Shown here: piece by piece, positions 1-11,591 of the stretch
Position numbering within the stretch: the stretch's first letter is position 1
How the letters are laid out: each line of letters begins with the position of its first letter
Assembly (NCBI GenBank): GCA_020631735.1
Contig: CM036170.1
Coordinates: forward strand, 64,805,737-64,869,736
DNA from: Saccharum officinarum
Taxonomy: Eukaryota > Streptophyta > Magnoliopsida > Poales > Poaceae
Reading direction: 5' to 3'
DNA length: 64,000 nucleotides
Program-made: the position numbers and the translations under genes
The notes under the pieces: model-generated
Database searches by the model: none
What the model saw: only the letters and a program-made list of their open reading frames with translations
What the model was told of the DNA's origin: nothing

Positions 1-260
1 GTGAAATGCTACAATGGGTGTATTTATCTATGTGCTTGCAGATATATACTATAATATCTTTATTTAGTTAAATGACATAAGTATAATACAACCATACTCT
101 TGGTGTCATGTTGGGGATGACAACCTAACACGAGTGACATTAAGAAGTGTCAACAGAGAGGTTCTGCCCGAGTGCGTGGACCATCAGCCTAGTTCCTTCG
201 AGAAAGATAAGCTCCAGAACATTATAAGTCTTCTACTTTATAAAAGCAATTATTTATATA

Positions 261-339
<79 letters not shown>

Positions 340-2195
340 CATTAAGTTGTAGGAGTTGAGTGAAACCGTTGATGCATTTATTATATCCTTATCACCTTGC
401 TATATCTGTACACCCTGATAAGTTTAGGACCGCATTAAATGCTTAGCCCTGCTTAGACCGGTAGTAGTCGGTGATTTTCTGTCACCGACAACTATAGGTG
501 GTTACTGAGATACTTAGCTATGGATGATATCCTGGAGATAACCAAGTGTTAATGGATAATTGGAGACCGGGCGGAATAAATGTTGTGTAACCAGACAAGG
601 TTCTGGGGTGCTTGTAGTTTCCGTCTGTGTCGGTTAAGGACCGATCGTTGCTCGTCTCTCTTGTCATGTTGAACGCATGCCTCACATTTAGCTGGCCGAA
701 TAAAGTACCTTTCGACCGCGAAGCTAGTGGCATTATTCGGGCCGGGATCTACACGGGTGCGCGGACTGGTGCTGAAGAGGGTATGACGGGGACATGAAGA
801 GTGAGTCCAAGGGTGAGTAAGCTGACTCCTGGCTGTCGGGTGGTCTCTGGATAGCGCGGCCCTAGTTTGTCCCGCGATGTTTACCGAAATAGTATCATTG
901 GTGATCTGTAACTCATTTGATCGATGAGTGTGGTTTGTGTGAGGAATAAATCATCAGCTGGTTAGGAATCGATTCAAATCACCATCGCTCCTGGATAGTG
1001 AGTACTTGACTCGAACTATGTCATCGTAGTAATGACGATGGAACACGAATGGTTATGTGGATGATGTTGAAAATGTTAAACTTGAAATGGTAATTAGATG
1101 TTAATAGTTAATCAAGTAATTGCTATAGCATAGGTGTTTACCTAGATTGATAGGTTATAATAAAGATGATGCTAATAGTTAAAATAGTTTATTCAAGATA
1201 AATTATGTTTTTCACAATGAGTCAGCTAGCCCACTAAAAAACCTTGTATACACCTTGGTGTCTTTTTATTTCCGTTTAAGGCAGGTAAGTTTAGCTGAGT
1301 ACATTCTCGTACTCAGGACTTTGTTCCTATTGTTGTTGCAGATGACCAAATGTACTATAGATATTGCATCAACTGTCTGTATCCCGCGATGGACGACAAC
1401 TAGGACCAAGGGCATGGTCGCTCCGTACGTCTTACCTGATGCTTTTATTGACATGACTCTCAGCTGACACTGTAATTCAAACGAAGTGTGTGTATGAAGT
1501 CTCAAAACTACTGCTTCCGCTACTTTATTATGAACTTGTTTTGTAATAACTTTATGTTTTAAACTCCGATGTATTTCAATGATGTTGTGAACTTTATGTA
1601 ATATGTGACTGTAGCTGCTAAACTTGTACGATCTTGGTTTGTATGTTGGTTGGTTTGAAATCCTTCGTGGTTTCATGGACTACCGGGTTATACGGACTTA
1701 AGTTTGCTAAATTACCTGCTCCGGCGATGATTTTCTTACTTAAATTCGTATAATTAGTCAGTTCTGTTACACAAACCCCCATGTATTTTAGGTTTACAAA
1801 TTAATACTCACTTTGCCATATGATATTTGAAAACTATCATATGCTCCTCTCTAAATGAATCTAGATGTAATTGTGTCCATCTTGGTATGTACCCCTTTTG
1901 GAAGGAAGTAACAACCTATCACATACATAGGCAGGCTACTTAAGCAAGAATTTGTCAAAATGAGCTTATCCTGAACTCGGATTTCAAGTGAAGGAAAAAC
2001 CATAGCGACAATTTTGTTTGGGCCAGCGAGAAAAGGTATGTATGGACTATGGACCTACAGTCGACGAGGCCCATAGGCCCAAACCAAGAATGGACCTTCG
2101 TCGAGGCTACGCGCCACTGCCTTCTTCTCACGCGCGGGAACAGCAAAGGAAGCCCCAAATTTTCCCGCGTTCGTGGTCTCCCAGCTCTCCATTCC
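1..2195. other. Repeat-like non-coding DNA upstream of dCMP deaminase
   Basis: No ORF here resembles a protein. The text from about 480 to 1790 has the look of LTR or internal non-coding sequence of a large grass gypsy-type retrotransposon, but I find no LTR pair, primer site or target duplication inside the window, so this is an impression only. The last 200 bases become GC-rich and contain the presumed promoter and 5' leader of the deaminase gene. The duplicated block begins at 2196, so most of this stretch has no counterpart after the assembly gap. Confidence 0.3.
263..334. repeat. (AT)n microsatellite
   Basis: About 36 uninterrupted AT dinucleotides. They produce a spurious reading frame of alternating Tyr and Ile codons. 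Confidence 0.97.
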
Positions 2196-2301
2196 CCAAC
2201 CCCAACCTAGCATCCTTGCCTCCTGGTTCAGCTAGCGTCGCCGCCGCACCGTACCCACACCTCCGGTGGCCGGCGCGCCCATTTCCCGCCGAGCGAGCGC
2301 T

Positions 2302-5300
2302 ATGGCCTCGACCAGGGATCTAGCCATAGCTTCTCTCTCAGCTGCGGCCGGCGCCGTTGCTGCCGCAGCTGCGCTGCGCCTCCTGTCTTCCCGCAGAACA
2401 TCCTCCGTGAGACCCCAGAACCTTTCCCTCGCCGCCAACGGATCCGCCTCCGAGCGCCTGCTGGCGCAGTCCCCCTTCGTCCCTGCTAAGAGGGAAGGGT
2501 TCGTCCACGCTGTCCCGCCCTCTTTAGCGATCCTTATGCTAGTTCCCCTCGTCTTGAGTCTCCTGTGCGGATTCGTGGCGCTTGTTTGTGCAGGTATATT
2601 TCCTGGGACGACTACTTCATGGCGATCGCCTTCCTTTCGGCTGAGCGGTCTAAGGATCCTAACCGGCAGGTAAACGACATCTGTACTGGATATTTATTCG
2701 CGCCAAAGCTGTTTGTGGAAATTCCTTAGTGACGCACTGACGCTGGAACGTGCTCTAAATATGCAATAAAATGGTTAAATTCCGTCGACTTGACATTTCA
2801 GTCACACTGTATTATTACTAGAGCCTGTCTTAGCACTAGTTACTAGGCCAAGTAGTATTTATACTTCTCATTGAACAATGCTCTATTGATCTTTTGCAGC
2901 CGACAATGAATAAAAATCACCAGAATTAGCAACAACAGAATCTTCTGTTTCTATTGCGAAAAACTTTTACATCTGTGTATTGAACAATTCAATAAATCTT
3001 TCCAAGTCCATTTCAGCGCTTCAAATTTTATAAAAGAAAGGACCAAATCGACAGATTTCATTTCTACTTTGTGACAATATTAATGTCTATTGCTTCTCTA
3101 TAGTCTCGATTAAAACATGTCACTTTCTGCTTGATTTGTTATAAATGGAAGAGGGAGAAGATGCTTGTTTTGACATCCTTTGCATACTCATGAAATGCAT
3201 TTATCACAGTATGTCAGATAATGTAATTTTTGTTCCTTTGCATTTGTCAGTGATCAAATTATGAATTGATTGATATGCCATCCATTTCACTCAGGTTGGA
3301 GCATGCTTGGTTAGCCAAGAGGGAATAATCCTAGGTGAGGATGAAGCTGTACTGCTGCAGAATCCTCTGTATACACTGCTATGCATTTGTGTATTTTTTT
3401 TGAAAGCCTCTCATCTGGGTACAGCTGTAGTATCTGTTCATATTTGTGTATGTATTAATTTGATCATGAGAGTGCCTGGTGTATTGGGTCTATGCCTGGT
3501 GTATTGGGTCTATGATCTGTGCTGATAAATGCTGGAGTGTGAATGTTTATTCCCGTGGTACCTTCATGTTGGAAATTCACTACCCATACTCTATAACTTC
3601 CATCTTTTTCTGTCTAGTTTGATGGTTTGGTCCCAGTTCTGCTATTCCAATCTTATATCAAAGAGCAGGAACAAGGGAGCAGTAAATAACTTCTATAATA
3701 GTTTATTCCTAATTTAACATAGCATTAGTGGTATCTTTTCTGTGGTGCGTTAATAGAGCCTATCTTGGCTTATGGCAATATGCAACTTAGTTCTCCATAA
3801 ACTTGTTTTGGTTGCTGATGGCTGTATTTTCTGTGATGGGCCTATTGTGATGAATATAGCTGTCATGTCCAACATTTAAAGCTGCATATTGTCTTAGACA
3901 ATGTAACTCAGCTGTTTTCTAACCAGGAATTGGCTACAATGGCTTCCCTAGAGGTTGTTCCGATGACAAGCTTCCTTGGGCAAAGGTACATTTTCTTTTA
4001 TCTGAATTTCTATTTTGGATCTATTACTAGTTGGTGTCCACTCAATAACAAGAAATAGAAGGTTACTTAATAATCTAGTCAAATACCACATGCCAGTTTC
4101 AAAACACATCCACAGACCCACTTTCTCACTTTTCAAAGAAGATTGCATCTTTCACATGTGATGAAGGAAGCGATACTATTTTGCTAATTGTTTTCTATTT
4201 CAGGAATCTGCCAATGGAAATCCATTAGAGACAAAATTCCCGTAAGTAATTAACTTCTCTCGTTATTCCTGGTCTCATTGCCATTATTTTGTTTTCCCAT
4301 TGATACACAGTACACACCTATGTTTTCTGGACACAGACACCATACTATTTATTAATACGTGATTTTAACTAAACTATGTTCATTGATCTTGTTCCCAAAC
4401 GTATGAAAACAACTTGCCATAAAAAACTAATTTGAATGATGACATACCAGAACTCTTATGTGTGTATATATACTCATAATTTCTTTCAAGTGAGCAATGC
4501 ACAACAAATGTCTGATGAAAATGAGCCATGAAACAACCATAGCAGGGTGAGGCTGACTTCAGAATATGTGCTTTCTTGGTTCTACTCTATGAGTTCCACC
4601 CTCAGTTTCATGGCCTTAAACTCTGCGATTTTTTTTGGGGTGTAGAATACGCAGGAGAGGTGCGTATCATTTGCATTAAGAAGGAGAAACCAAACAAAAT
4701 AATTACAACACACTCATCACGCTCACACAAACACACTCATGTGAAATTATTCTATATTGAGTGATTATTATATCTAATCTGGCTTTGTTGCACAATCATG
4801 AGGTACAGATTGTGGATTTTATGTTGCTTATTAATTCTCATGACGAGGGCGACAATAAATTCTCATACTGAAAGAGGAGTTCCAGTAGCAGCACTTTATA
4901 TGCTAAAATGTAACCAATTATATATATTTTTGTATCCTAGCAGCTACGTTGTTCATGCTGAGGTTAATGCAATTCTAAATACCAACCATGCTTCAGCGGC
5001 TGGACAGGTTTGGTTGTTTCAGTCTCCTATACCATTATACATTTCATTCAACTTTTATAAAAACTTTACTGGTTTTCTGTGTTTCTTCTCTCACAGAAAT
5101 TATATGTCACCATGTTCCCGTGCAATGAATGTGCCAAGATTATTATTCAGGTTTGTCTCTTTGTAGGATCATGATATTAGTTAGGGTTGCAGTTTAGGGT
5201 AGTGCATTTAAATTTACTCCCACACTGGCCAATGTTGTCACTCATTTTGTACACGACATGTATCCCCAAGTTTCTTACTATGCACTTGTAAGTATTCACC

Positions 5301-6522
5301 TAAGCTTGATGTGCGCTCTGCCTTTTCATGCTAAACTGCAATGAACAACCGCAAGCTTGGTAAGACTTTGCTTCGGTTATTCCTTTCCCCAGACCCCACT
5401 CGTGTGGGAGCCTCTGGCACTGGGTCTGCCATACACACTGCAGTTCAGCAACAAAGATCTACTTGTTTGTCATTCGCATGTCCAGTGTGATTCCCCATGC
5501 AGCCATTTTCCTTTCACTCAAAGTCTAATAAAAGAACAGCCAACACAAAAATGACTTCTTCGTGCAATTCTAATAATTATTGCTTGAGTTCTAACAGCAT
5601 GCTGATATTTCTTACAGTCAGGCGTATCAGAGGTCATTTATTTTGTCGAAAAAAAGATTGACAACTCAGCTCATGTTTACGTTGCCTCTCACAAGCTATT
5701 ATCAATGGCTGGCATCAAGGTCCTGAAATCATTTTGAGCAGCTCCCTCCATTCTAAATTATAGGCTATAGCTTTGTTCTAAATCAAACCTCTCTAACTTT
5801 GATGAAGTTCATAGAAAAATTCATCAACATCTGCAGTATCAATTATCAAATTAGTTTCATTAATTTTTCCATGAAATATGTTTTGATAGTGCATTTATTT
5901 GAATTTGTAGATGTCTGTATACTCCCTCCGTATCGGATTTAGAAGTCGTTTAGGACAGTGACACGGTCTCCAAAACACAACTTTGACCTCTTGTTTTTAT
6001 AAAAAATATTTATGGAAACATGATATATGTATACTTTTATGAAAGTATTTTTCAAGACAAATCTATTCATATAATTTTTACATTTGCAAACTCAACAACT
6101 TAAAAGTTATTGATGATTTATATTCCCAATATTTGACCCAAACCTTGTCCAAAACGATTTCTAAATCCGATACGGAGGGAGTATATATATATATCCCCCC
6201 CCCCCCAAAAAAAAAAACTTGGTTAAATTTAGAGAAGTTTAAAGAAGGACAAATCTAAAAGGAATATAGCGGTGCTCCTGCTGATTCATTCAAAAAAGTC
6301 TAAAGCGAACTATGAATCTATGATTTGGGTGGACAGAAGAACAGTTTGTTGGTGTGTACTATTAGAACAGACTCGAAAGCGAACTATAATTTGGAGCGGA
6401 GGGAGTAACAGTTGTTGGCGTGTACTGTTAGAAATCCTAAAGACTTTCTTGTGCAACGTCTGCAGGTCAGGAAGCATCAGCCCCAGATGGCACAAATACC
6501 GATCAAGTTCCAGGAGCCATGA
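2302..6522 (+). CDS. dCMP deaminase (deoxycytidylate deaminase), copy 1, nine exons
   Basis: Predicted exons are 2302-2498, 2594-2669, 3295-3334, 3927-3985, 4204-4241, 4944-5007, 5097-5150, 5618-5719 and 6466-6522. All junctions are GT-AG and phases agree, giving 228 residues and a TGA stop. The family deaminates dCMP to dUMP, feeding thymidylate synthesis. Seen directly: an Ala-rich hydrophobic N-terminus (about residues 8-27, possible membrane or targeting segment), the core [20 protein letters not shown], and the zinc site HAE (H141, E143) with PCNEC (C167, C170). The start is the first in-frame ATG, before the conserved core. Compared with copy 2 this copy has Val60 for Asp and Glu125 for Lys; from memory of plant homologs the copy 2 residues are the usual ones. 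The last intron holds nested MITEs. Exon boundaries are my own prediction without transcript data. Confidence 0.92.
5359..5430 (+). mobile_element. Truncated Au SINE 3' fragment in intron 7 of dCMP deaminase copy 1
   Basis: The segment ends with CCCCAGACCCCACTCGTGTG and CTGGCACTGGGTCTGCC, the 3' part of the same family as the full SINE at 20146-20307. Copy 2 has an unrelated stretch of about 50 bases at the same place, so the fragment replaced sequence rather than simply inserting. Confidence 0.75.
5742..6405. mobile_element. Stowaway-like MITE (outer), interrupted by a second MITE
   Basis: Starts CTCCCTCCATTCTAAATTAT and ends ATAATTTGGAGCGGAGGGAG, a Stowaway-style terminal inverted repeat. 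A second complete MITE (5922-6181) sits inside it. The outer element is imperfect and I see no clean TA duplication at its left end. It lies in the last intron of the deaminase gene and also occurs in copy 2. Confidence 0.6.
5922..6181. mobile_element. Stowaway MITE (inner)
   Basis: The terminal inverted repeat is perfect over more than 20 bases (CTCCCTCCGTATCGG at the left, its complement at the right). It is flanked by TA on both sides (5920-5921 and 6182-6183). About 260 bp, non-coding. Confidence 0.9.
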
Positions 6523-6921
6523 AGCTGGTACTAGTTCTAAATAAAAACTTTCTTGTGAACGAATAAACAATGCAAGATATCTGTTGGTCTTGGCACCTGT
6601 GTCTAGCGACAATGGCAGTGTCGCAGCGTTCTCAGTTGGTATGCGCCTATGCGACAGTCGATCCCTCCCTCCAGGGGCTGTTGTGAAATTATAGCTAGAA
6701 TTCATACAAGTAATGTAAAGGCATTTCAATTCTCCTCTCTGATACCAGATACTCCAATCATCTTTTGTATAACTGTGGTGGTGCCCTATGGTTAGTTGAT
6801 AGCTTGATACCGGATACTCCTAACATCTGTTGTATAACTGTGGACTGTGGTGGTGCCCAATGGTTACAGTATTAGACCCTCACATCGATTCTATTTTTCA
6901 TGGGAATATTCACCTCCTTTA

Positions 6922-7043
6922 GGCCTTATTTGAATGCACTTGTATTCACTTCAATTCATGTGTGTTGGAGTAGATTGTGGTAGAAAATAGTAAGTTTTAC
7001 CTCTGTCCACTCCAACACAAGTGTATTATATTTAAACAAGCCC
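6922..7043. mobile_element. Tourist/PIF-like MITE, 122 bp
   Basis: An inverted repeat pairs GGCCTTATTTGAATGCACTT at the left with AAACAAGCCC at the right, with an internal match around GTGTTGGAGT. TTA flanks both ends, as expected for PIF/Harbinger derivatives. Also present in copy 2 (41062-41183). Confidence 0.65.
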
Positions 7044-7046
7044 TTA

Positions 7047-8961
7047 GACATCTGTTCCAGGCTATCGCCACTTCGCCAGACACCAGGTTTGATACAAACT
7101 CCGGGGCATGGCTCAGCCACAAATCGAAGCCAGAAGCTAGAAAACTTGCCACATGGAAAGCTAAACTGTCTGCCACTGTTGCAATTTGGATTACAGATAG
7201 AGATCAAGAAACAAACTCGTGAAGCATGATATCTCTAATCTGCCGCACTAAACGACCAATGGAGCTATGATCCAAATCTGTTGATGTGAGTGCACCTGCA
7301 ATGTTTGTGGTTGTGGCATCAATCCATCTGATACTCAACTAGGCCACATGTAGGCTTCGGCCTACCAGCGCTTCCGCGTGCAAAATAGAAGCAACCTTCT
7401 ATCTGATACTTCCTGTCCCCGCTGATTGCACTTCACCATTTCCGCATCTCTCCACAAAACCGCCACCGGTTCTTGTCTGCTGAACGAAGGAGCTACCTAT
7501 GTCTATCTTAGGGCTTGTGTTGGATGACTGGTTTTAAGACTAATATAATATAAAATATAGATCTGGAAAATTATACAGGCTAAGTCCAGAAAAAACAGTT
7601 TGGATGATCCGTTTGGTTATTAAATTTACTTCCGGTTTAGCATGTTACGGCTGGAAAAAGATACAGCCCAGGGCTCGTCCTCTTGCGTCCGTCCTCGCCA
7701 AACACAACTTCGCCGCTGATTGCTCGCTTGCGTCCGTGATCAGCCTGCTTCGTCTCGTCTCCGTCATCGTCCTGCCTCCCTTGAGCATGAGCCACGAAGG
7801 TTCGCACCTCGATACCGCTTCATTCCCGGCATGCTCGACGTCAGCCTCCTCGATGAGGTCTTCTAGATATCATTGTCGCGAGTTCGGACTCGGGTGTGCG
7901 GCCACCGTCGTCGGCTCTCGATACTGCTTCATTCCCGGCATGCTCGACGTCAGCCTCCTCGATGAGGTCTTCTAGATATCATTGTCGCGAGTTCGGACTC
8001 GGGTGTGCGGCCACCGTCGTCGGCTCGACGCAGGAGGGCTAAGTACAGAGGCAAGCTCATCGTCGTCGTATGCTTCCTGCATCGTTCAGAAAACTGTTTG
8101 TTTCTATTCGGTCATGCGAATACGACCGGTTCTTCGAGAGGTTCGGATTGGTTATGCCATTCATCTGTTCTTCGAGAGTTTCGGCGAGCTAGAAACTCTC
8201 TACCCATGCAGTATTTTCTAGGGCAAAAGGAATCACTGGTTTTTTTTACACAAGATATTACAGGCGGAGATGATTTATAGGTGAAAACGAATAGTACAAT
8301 ATTGACAAAAGGCCCTTGTACGTGTCTTTTGGTAGCGGTTTTCATTTAGATTGAGGGGATCACCGTCTATCATTCTGATTCACAGGAAGTTTTTGAGTTA
8401 CAAGTCGTTTTGTTTTTTCTCGATAATAGCTTTTGTTATTACACTTAGATTATACACTATATCTAAATGCATTATAAAACTATAAATTAAAAAAATCAAT
8501 ACGACTTAACATGATACATTGACGAATAAACATGGTTTATCATACATGTCCATCTTTTATATTTAAAAATTTACATAGGTAAATAAAACATCGTAGACGA
8601 AGGAATGTGATAGCTGCAATTAGTTGCATACAGTGAAGACTGCGGCCCCTAAACGCAACCAATAAGCAGACACGCGGCAAGGAGCGATAGGGACATCGTA
8701 CGCAAACAGTTCCTTGGCGCGCTGAGGACGCGCGGAAGCGACGCGCTATATGAAGTTTCATATTCATATTCCTATTTCAATGAGACATCATCCTTTTCAA
8801 TATCCGCTGAAACTTCGTGCCACTCCTATCGATACTTGGGCTTGTACCAACAAAAACCATCGCGTCGTCACGGGTTTTGTTCGAAACAAGCTTTGTGGTT
8901 CGGACTTCGGACGCCAAGCGCGAGGCGAAAGCTACTAGCACAATCGCATTTTCGCCACGTG
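7047..8961. other. Intergenic region between dCMP deaminase and PPR gene
   Basis: No gene recognised. It contains the 109 bp tandem repeat (7811-8028), an AT-rich stretch near 8400-8600 and the presumed PPR 5' region. The site that in copy 2 received the Copia element is empty here, near 8731-8743. Confidence 0.6.
7811..8028 (+). repeat. Tandem duplication, two units of 109 bp
   Basis: The first unit starts at 7811 (GATACCGCTTCATTCCCGGC) and the second at 7920 (GATACTGCTTCATTCCCGGC). They are nearly identical. Copy 2 of the block has a single unit near 41950-42058. Confidence 0.92.
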
Positions 8962-10409
8962 ATGGCCGACCCTGCTGGCCTCCCGCCGCGGCTCCGCCCG
9001 TCCACTGCGCCGCCTCCACCCGCCGTCACGCGCGCGCTGCACGCGATCAACACCTGCACCTCCGCCGCGGCCCTGGCCCCCCTCCGCGTCCACATCCTCC
9101 GTGAACCCGCGCTCCTCCGCTCCACCGCCGTCGTCTCCGCTTTCTTCCTCGCCTGCGGCCGCCTCCGTAGCCTCGACCCCGCGCTCGTTCTCTTCGCCTC
9201 CCTCCCGCGGCCCCATGTTTTCGTCTTCAACTCCCTCCTCCGCTCACTCCCCCAGCCCCCGCCTGCTCACCGCTCCCGCTCTTCCGCCACTTCCTCGGCC
9301 TCGGCGTCCGCCCCAACCGCTACACCTTCCCGTTGATGCTCACCTCGCTCTCCTCTCTCTGCGAACTCAGCGTCGTGCACTCTCAGGTGGCCAAGTCCGG
9401 CTTCGCGCGCGACCTCCATGTCCGCAACGCCCTCCTTGCTCGCTACGCGTGCTGTGATCCGGACCTGGGGCACGCTGAGCAGTTGTTTGATGAAATGCTA
9501 CAACCGGACGTCGTCGCGTGGACAACGATGATCACCGCGTACAGGAACCACGGCCGCAGTTTCCATGCTCTGGTCACCTTCCGGCGGATGTTTGCTGCAT
9601 CTGTTGCTCCCAACCGCGTCACCATGGTTTCTGCACTTGGTGCTTGTGCAGCACATGGTGCTGTGGACACTGGCATCTGGATCCATCAGTACATTCAGAA
9701 GCAGGGATGGGAACTGGATGTCGTGTTAGGCACTGCGCTTGTTGACATGTATGGGAAGTGTGGACATGTTGTGGAAGGAGTCCAAGTATTCTCCGAAATG
9801 ACTGAGAGGAATGTTTGTACTTGGAACTCTATCATTGGAGCGTTTGCTTTGGAGCAGGATGGAGAAATGGCTCTACGTTGGTTCTACAGGATGAAGGCTG
9901 ATGGTGTTCGCCCAGATGATGTCACACTAATTTGTGTTCTTTATGCATGCACACATGCTGGATTAGTTGATATTGGGAGGAAAATATTTAACTTGATTGT
10001 TCAAGGCGAGTATGGGTTTCAACCTGGGATCAAGCACTTTGGATGCATGATTGATCTTCTTAGTCGCTCTGGACACCTGGATGATGCTTTTAGGGTTGTT
10101 GAGGCAATGCCATCACAGCCAAATGCTGTCATCTGGGGCCTGCTATTGCAAGGTTGCAAGGCCCGTGGTGATACAGACTTGAGTGAGTATGTGACAATGC
10201 GTCTGGTGGAGTTAGAGCCTGAAAACGCATCACATTATGTGACGCTTGCAAACTTGTATGCTGAGACAGGGAGGTGGCTGGAGGCTGAGGAGGTCTTGAA
10301 GGGTATGAAAGAAAAAGGATTAGCAAAGGATGCAGGCTGGAGCCTTAGGTTAGAGGACAGGTTAAGCAAATATATAAGTGATGGAAATTTGATGGAATGT
10401 GCTCTGTGA
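8962..10409 (+). pseudogene. PPR protein gene, copy 1, with 1-base frameshift
   Basis: Same gene as the intact one at 48183-49631, one base shorter. The run of C after CGCTCA at about 9248-9253 has five C here and six in copy 2. The shift separates an N-terminal frame (from ATG 8962 to a stop at 9334-9336) from the main PPR frame, which then runs open to TGA 10407-10409. The main frame shows typical PLS-type units, such as WTTMITAYRNHG, ALVDMYGKCG and WNSIIGAFAL, and a C-terminal E-type tail. If the base is truly missing, only about 124 residues would be made from the normal start. Because the lesion is in a homopolymer it could be a consensus error. Confidence 0.85.
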
Positions 10410-10511
10410 GGAACATTGGATGATCAATTAACCTGTACAGTATCAGGTAGTTAAGTATGCCTTCCTTTCACTCCGAACTAGATCACTAATGCTGCCTTGA
10501 AAACCAAATTT

Positions 10512-10690
10512 ATAGATGGACGCTGCCTGAACTACTACAGTGACCTTTGGAGACTGAGGTCATGTAGTGGGTGAAGAGAAAAGGGTTTGACAAAGGATGC
10601 AGGTTGGGCCTTAGGATGTTAAAGGACAGGTCACTGATCAGGGAAGCATACGAGTCATGGATAGTAGATGGAGTTTGTGACTCATTCAAT
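10512..10690 (+). repeat. Decayed partial duplicate of the PPR 3' end
   Basis: The segment with GTTTGACAAAGGATGCAGGT and TTAAAGGACAGGTCACTGA resembles the end of the PPR gene about 250 bases upstream (GATTAGCAAAGGATGCAGGC and TTAGAGGACAGGTTAAGC). It has no open frame. A further decayed relative lies at 21102-21320, beyond the first formamidase gene. Confidence 0.65.
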
Positions 10691-11274
10691 CTGTCCATGT
10701 AGAAGCACACCCTTCCTGTCACTCTCAGGCAGCTACTTCAGAAATGTTTGGAAGCAAGAAGCACAAGCTTTTTGACATGTAAAAGGTTAGTAAGGTGAAG
10801 CAGCTTCAGTGATAGCAAATGTAATTAAGTGATCTCATTTAAATATGGACGTTTTTAGGGGAATAGATTAGTCTTTAACTCTCTTTATGCAATTCTTCAT
10901 TATTTCCAAGTTTTACCAGCAATATGCTGGATAGAAATTTGGAGTTTTGGACTAATAATATTCTGCTAAGTATTTCTTACACCCTGGCGAAAGTCTATAT
11001 TCCCACTGTTGGGTCTGGTGCAACAATTCTATCCTATAACTCTAACAGGAAAGTTTTACAGTACTGTTCATGATGTAGATGGACTAGGGTAGATGGGAGA
11101 GAACAAAGAACCGGCTAGTCACCCTACCTCTGCAGGCTCTTACTGCTATTTAGGGTTCTTCTTGTGTGATAATATAAATGATGCACGCTCCTACCATATG
11201 ATCCTAACAAAACAGTCTAACAAGCAATTCTCTAAGCTCAACAACTTCATCTTATCTCTAACAACCTGCTAACA
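10691..11274. other. PPR downstream region
   Basis: No gene seen. Parts, such as the stretch around 10940-11060, recur in diverged form at 21500-21640, showing that this flank was included in the tandem duplication of the formamidase region. Confidence 0.55.
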
Positions 11275-11580
11275 TGTTATGACCGGCATCAAGTATGCCA
11301 GGAGGAGGCCCACTAGTGGCTAGGTGGCGCAGGGGCTAGGGGGCTAAAAGCCCATATTTATCTTTAATTGTTTAATTTCCATAATTATTAGAACAATTAG
11401 TCATATATAGGAGTTGTAATACCCGTGGACAGAATTAAGCAAGAGTATCATATTACTCGGCTTCCCTCAGGGAGCCGGGAGTCCCCCAAACCCTAGCCGC
11501 CACCTTTCTGCCTCTCTCGCCGACGTGAACAGTACCCGCGACACTGTAGCGCGCGGGTACTGTAGCTCCGCCGCCGCTTC
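11275..11580 (+). repeat. Gypsy 5' LTR, first 306 bp only
   Basis: Matches 15479-15784 with few differences, then diverges abruptly after CGCCGCTTC. The last 117 bp of the LTR are missing. Confidence 0.93.
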
Positions 11581-11591
11581 ATGGCAGTCGG

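Noticed and set aside
134..352. Short frame ending in a long Tyr-Ile repeat
   Set aside because: Translation of the AT microsatellite.
4798..5166. 122-codon frame in the dCMP deaminase gene
   Set aside because: It covers two true exons plus intron in a mixed frame. The real protein uses 4944-5007 and 5097-5150.
7604..7975. 123-codon frame covering the 109 bp repeat
   Set aside because: Its length changes with the repeat number between the two copies and it shows no domain.
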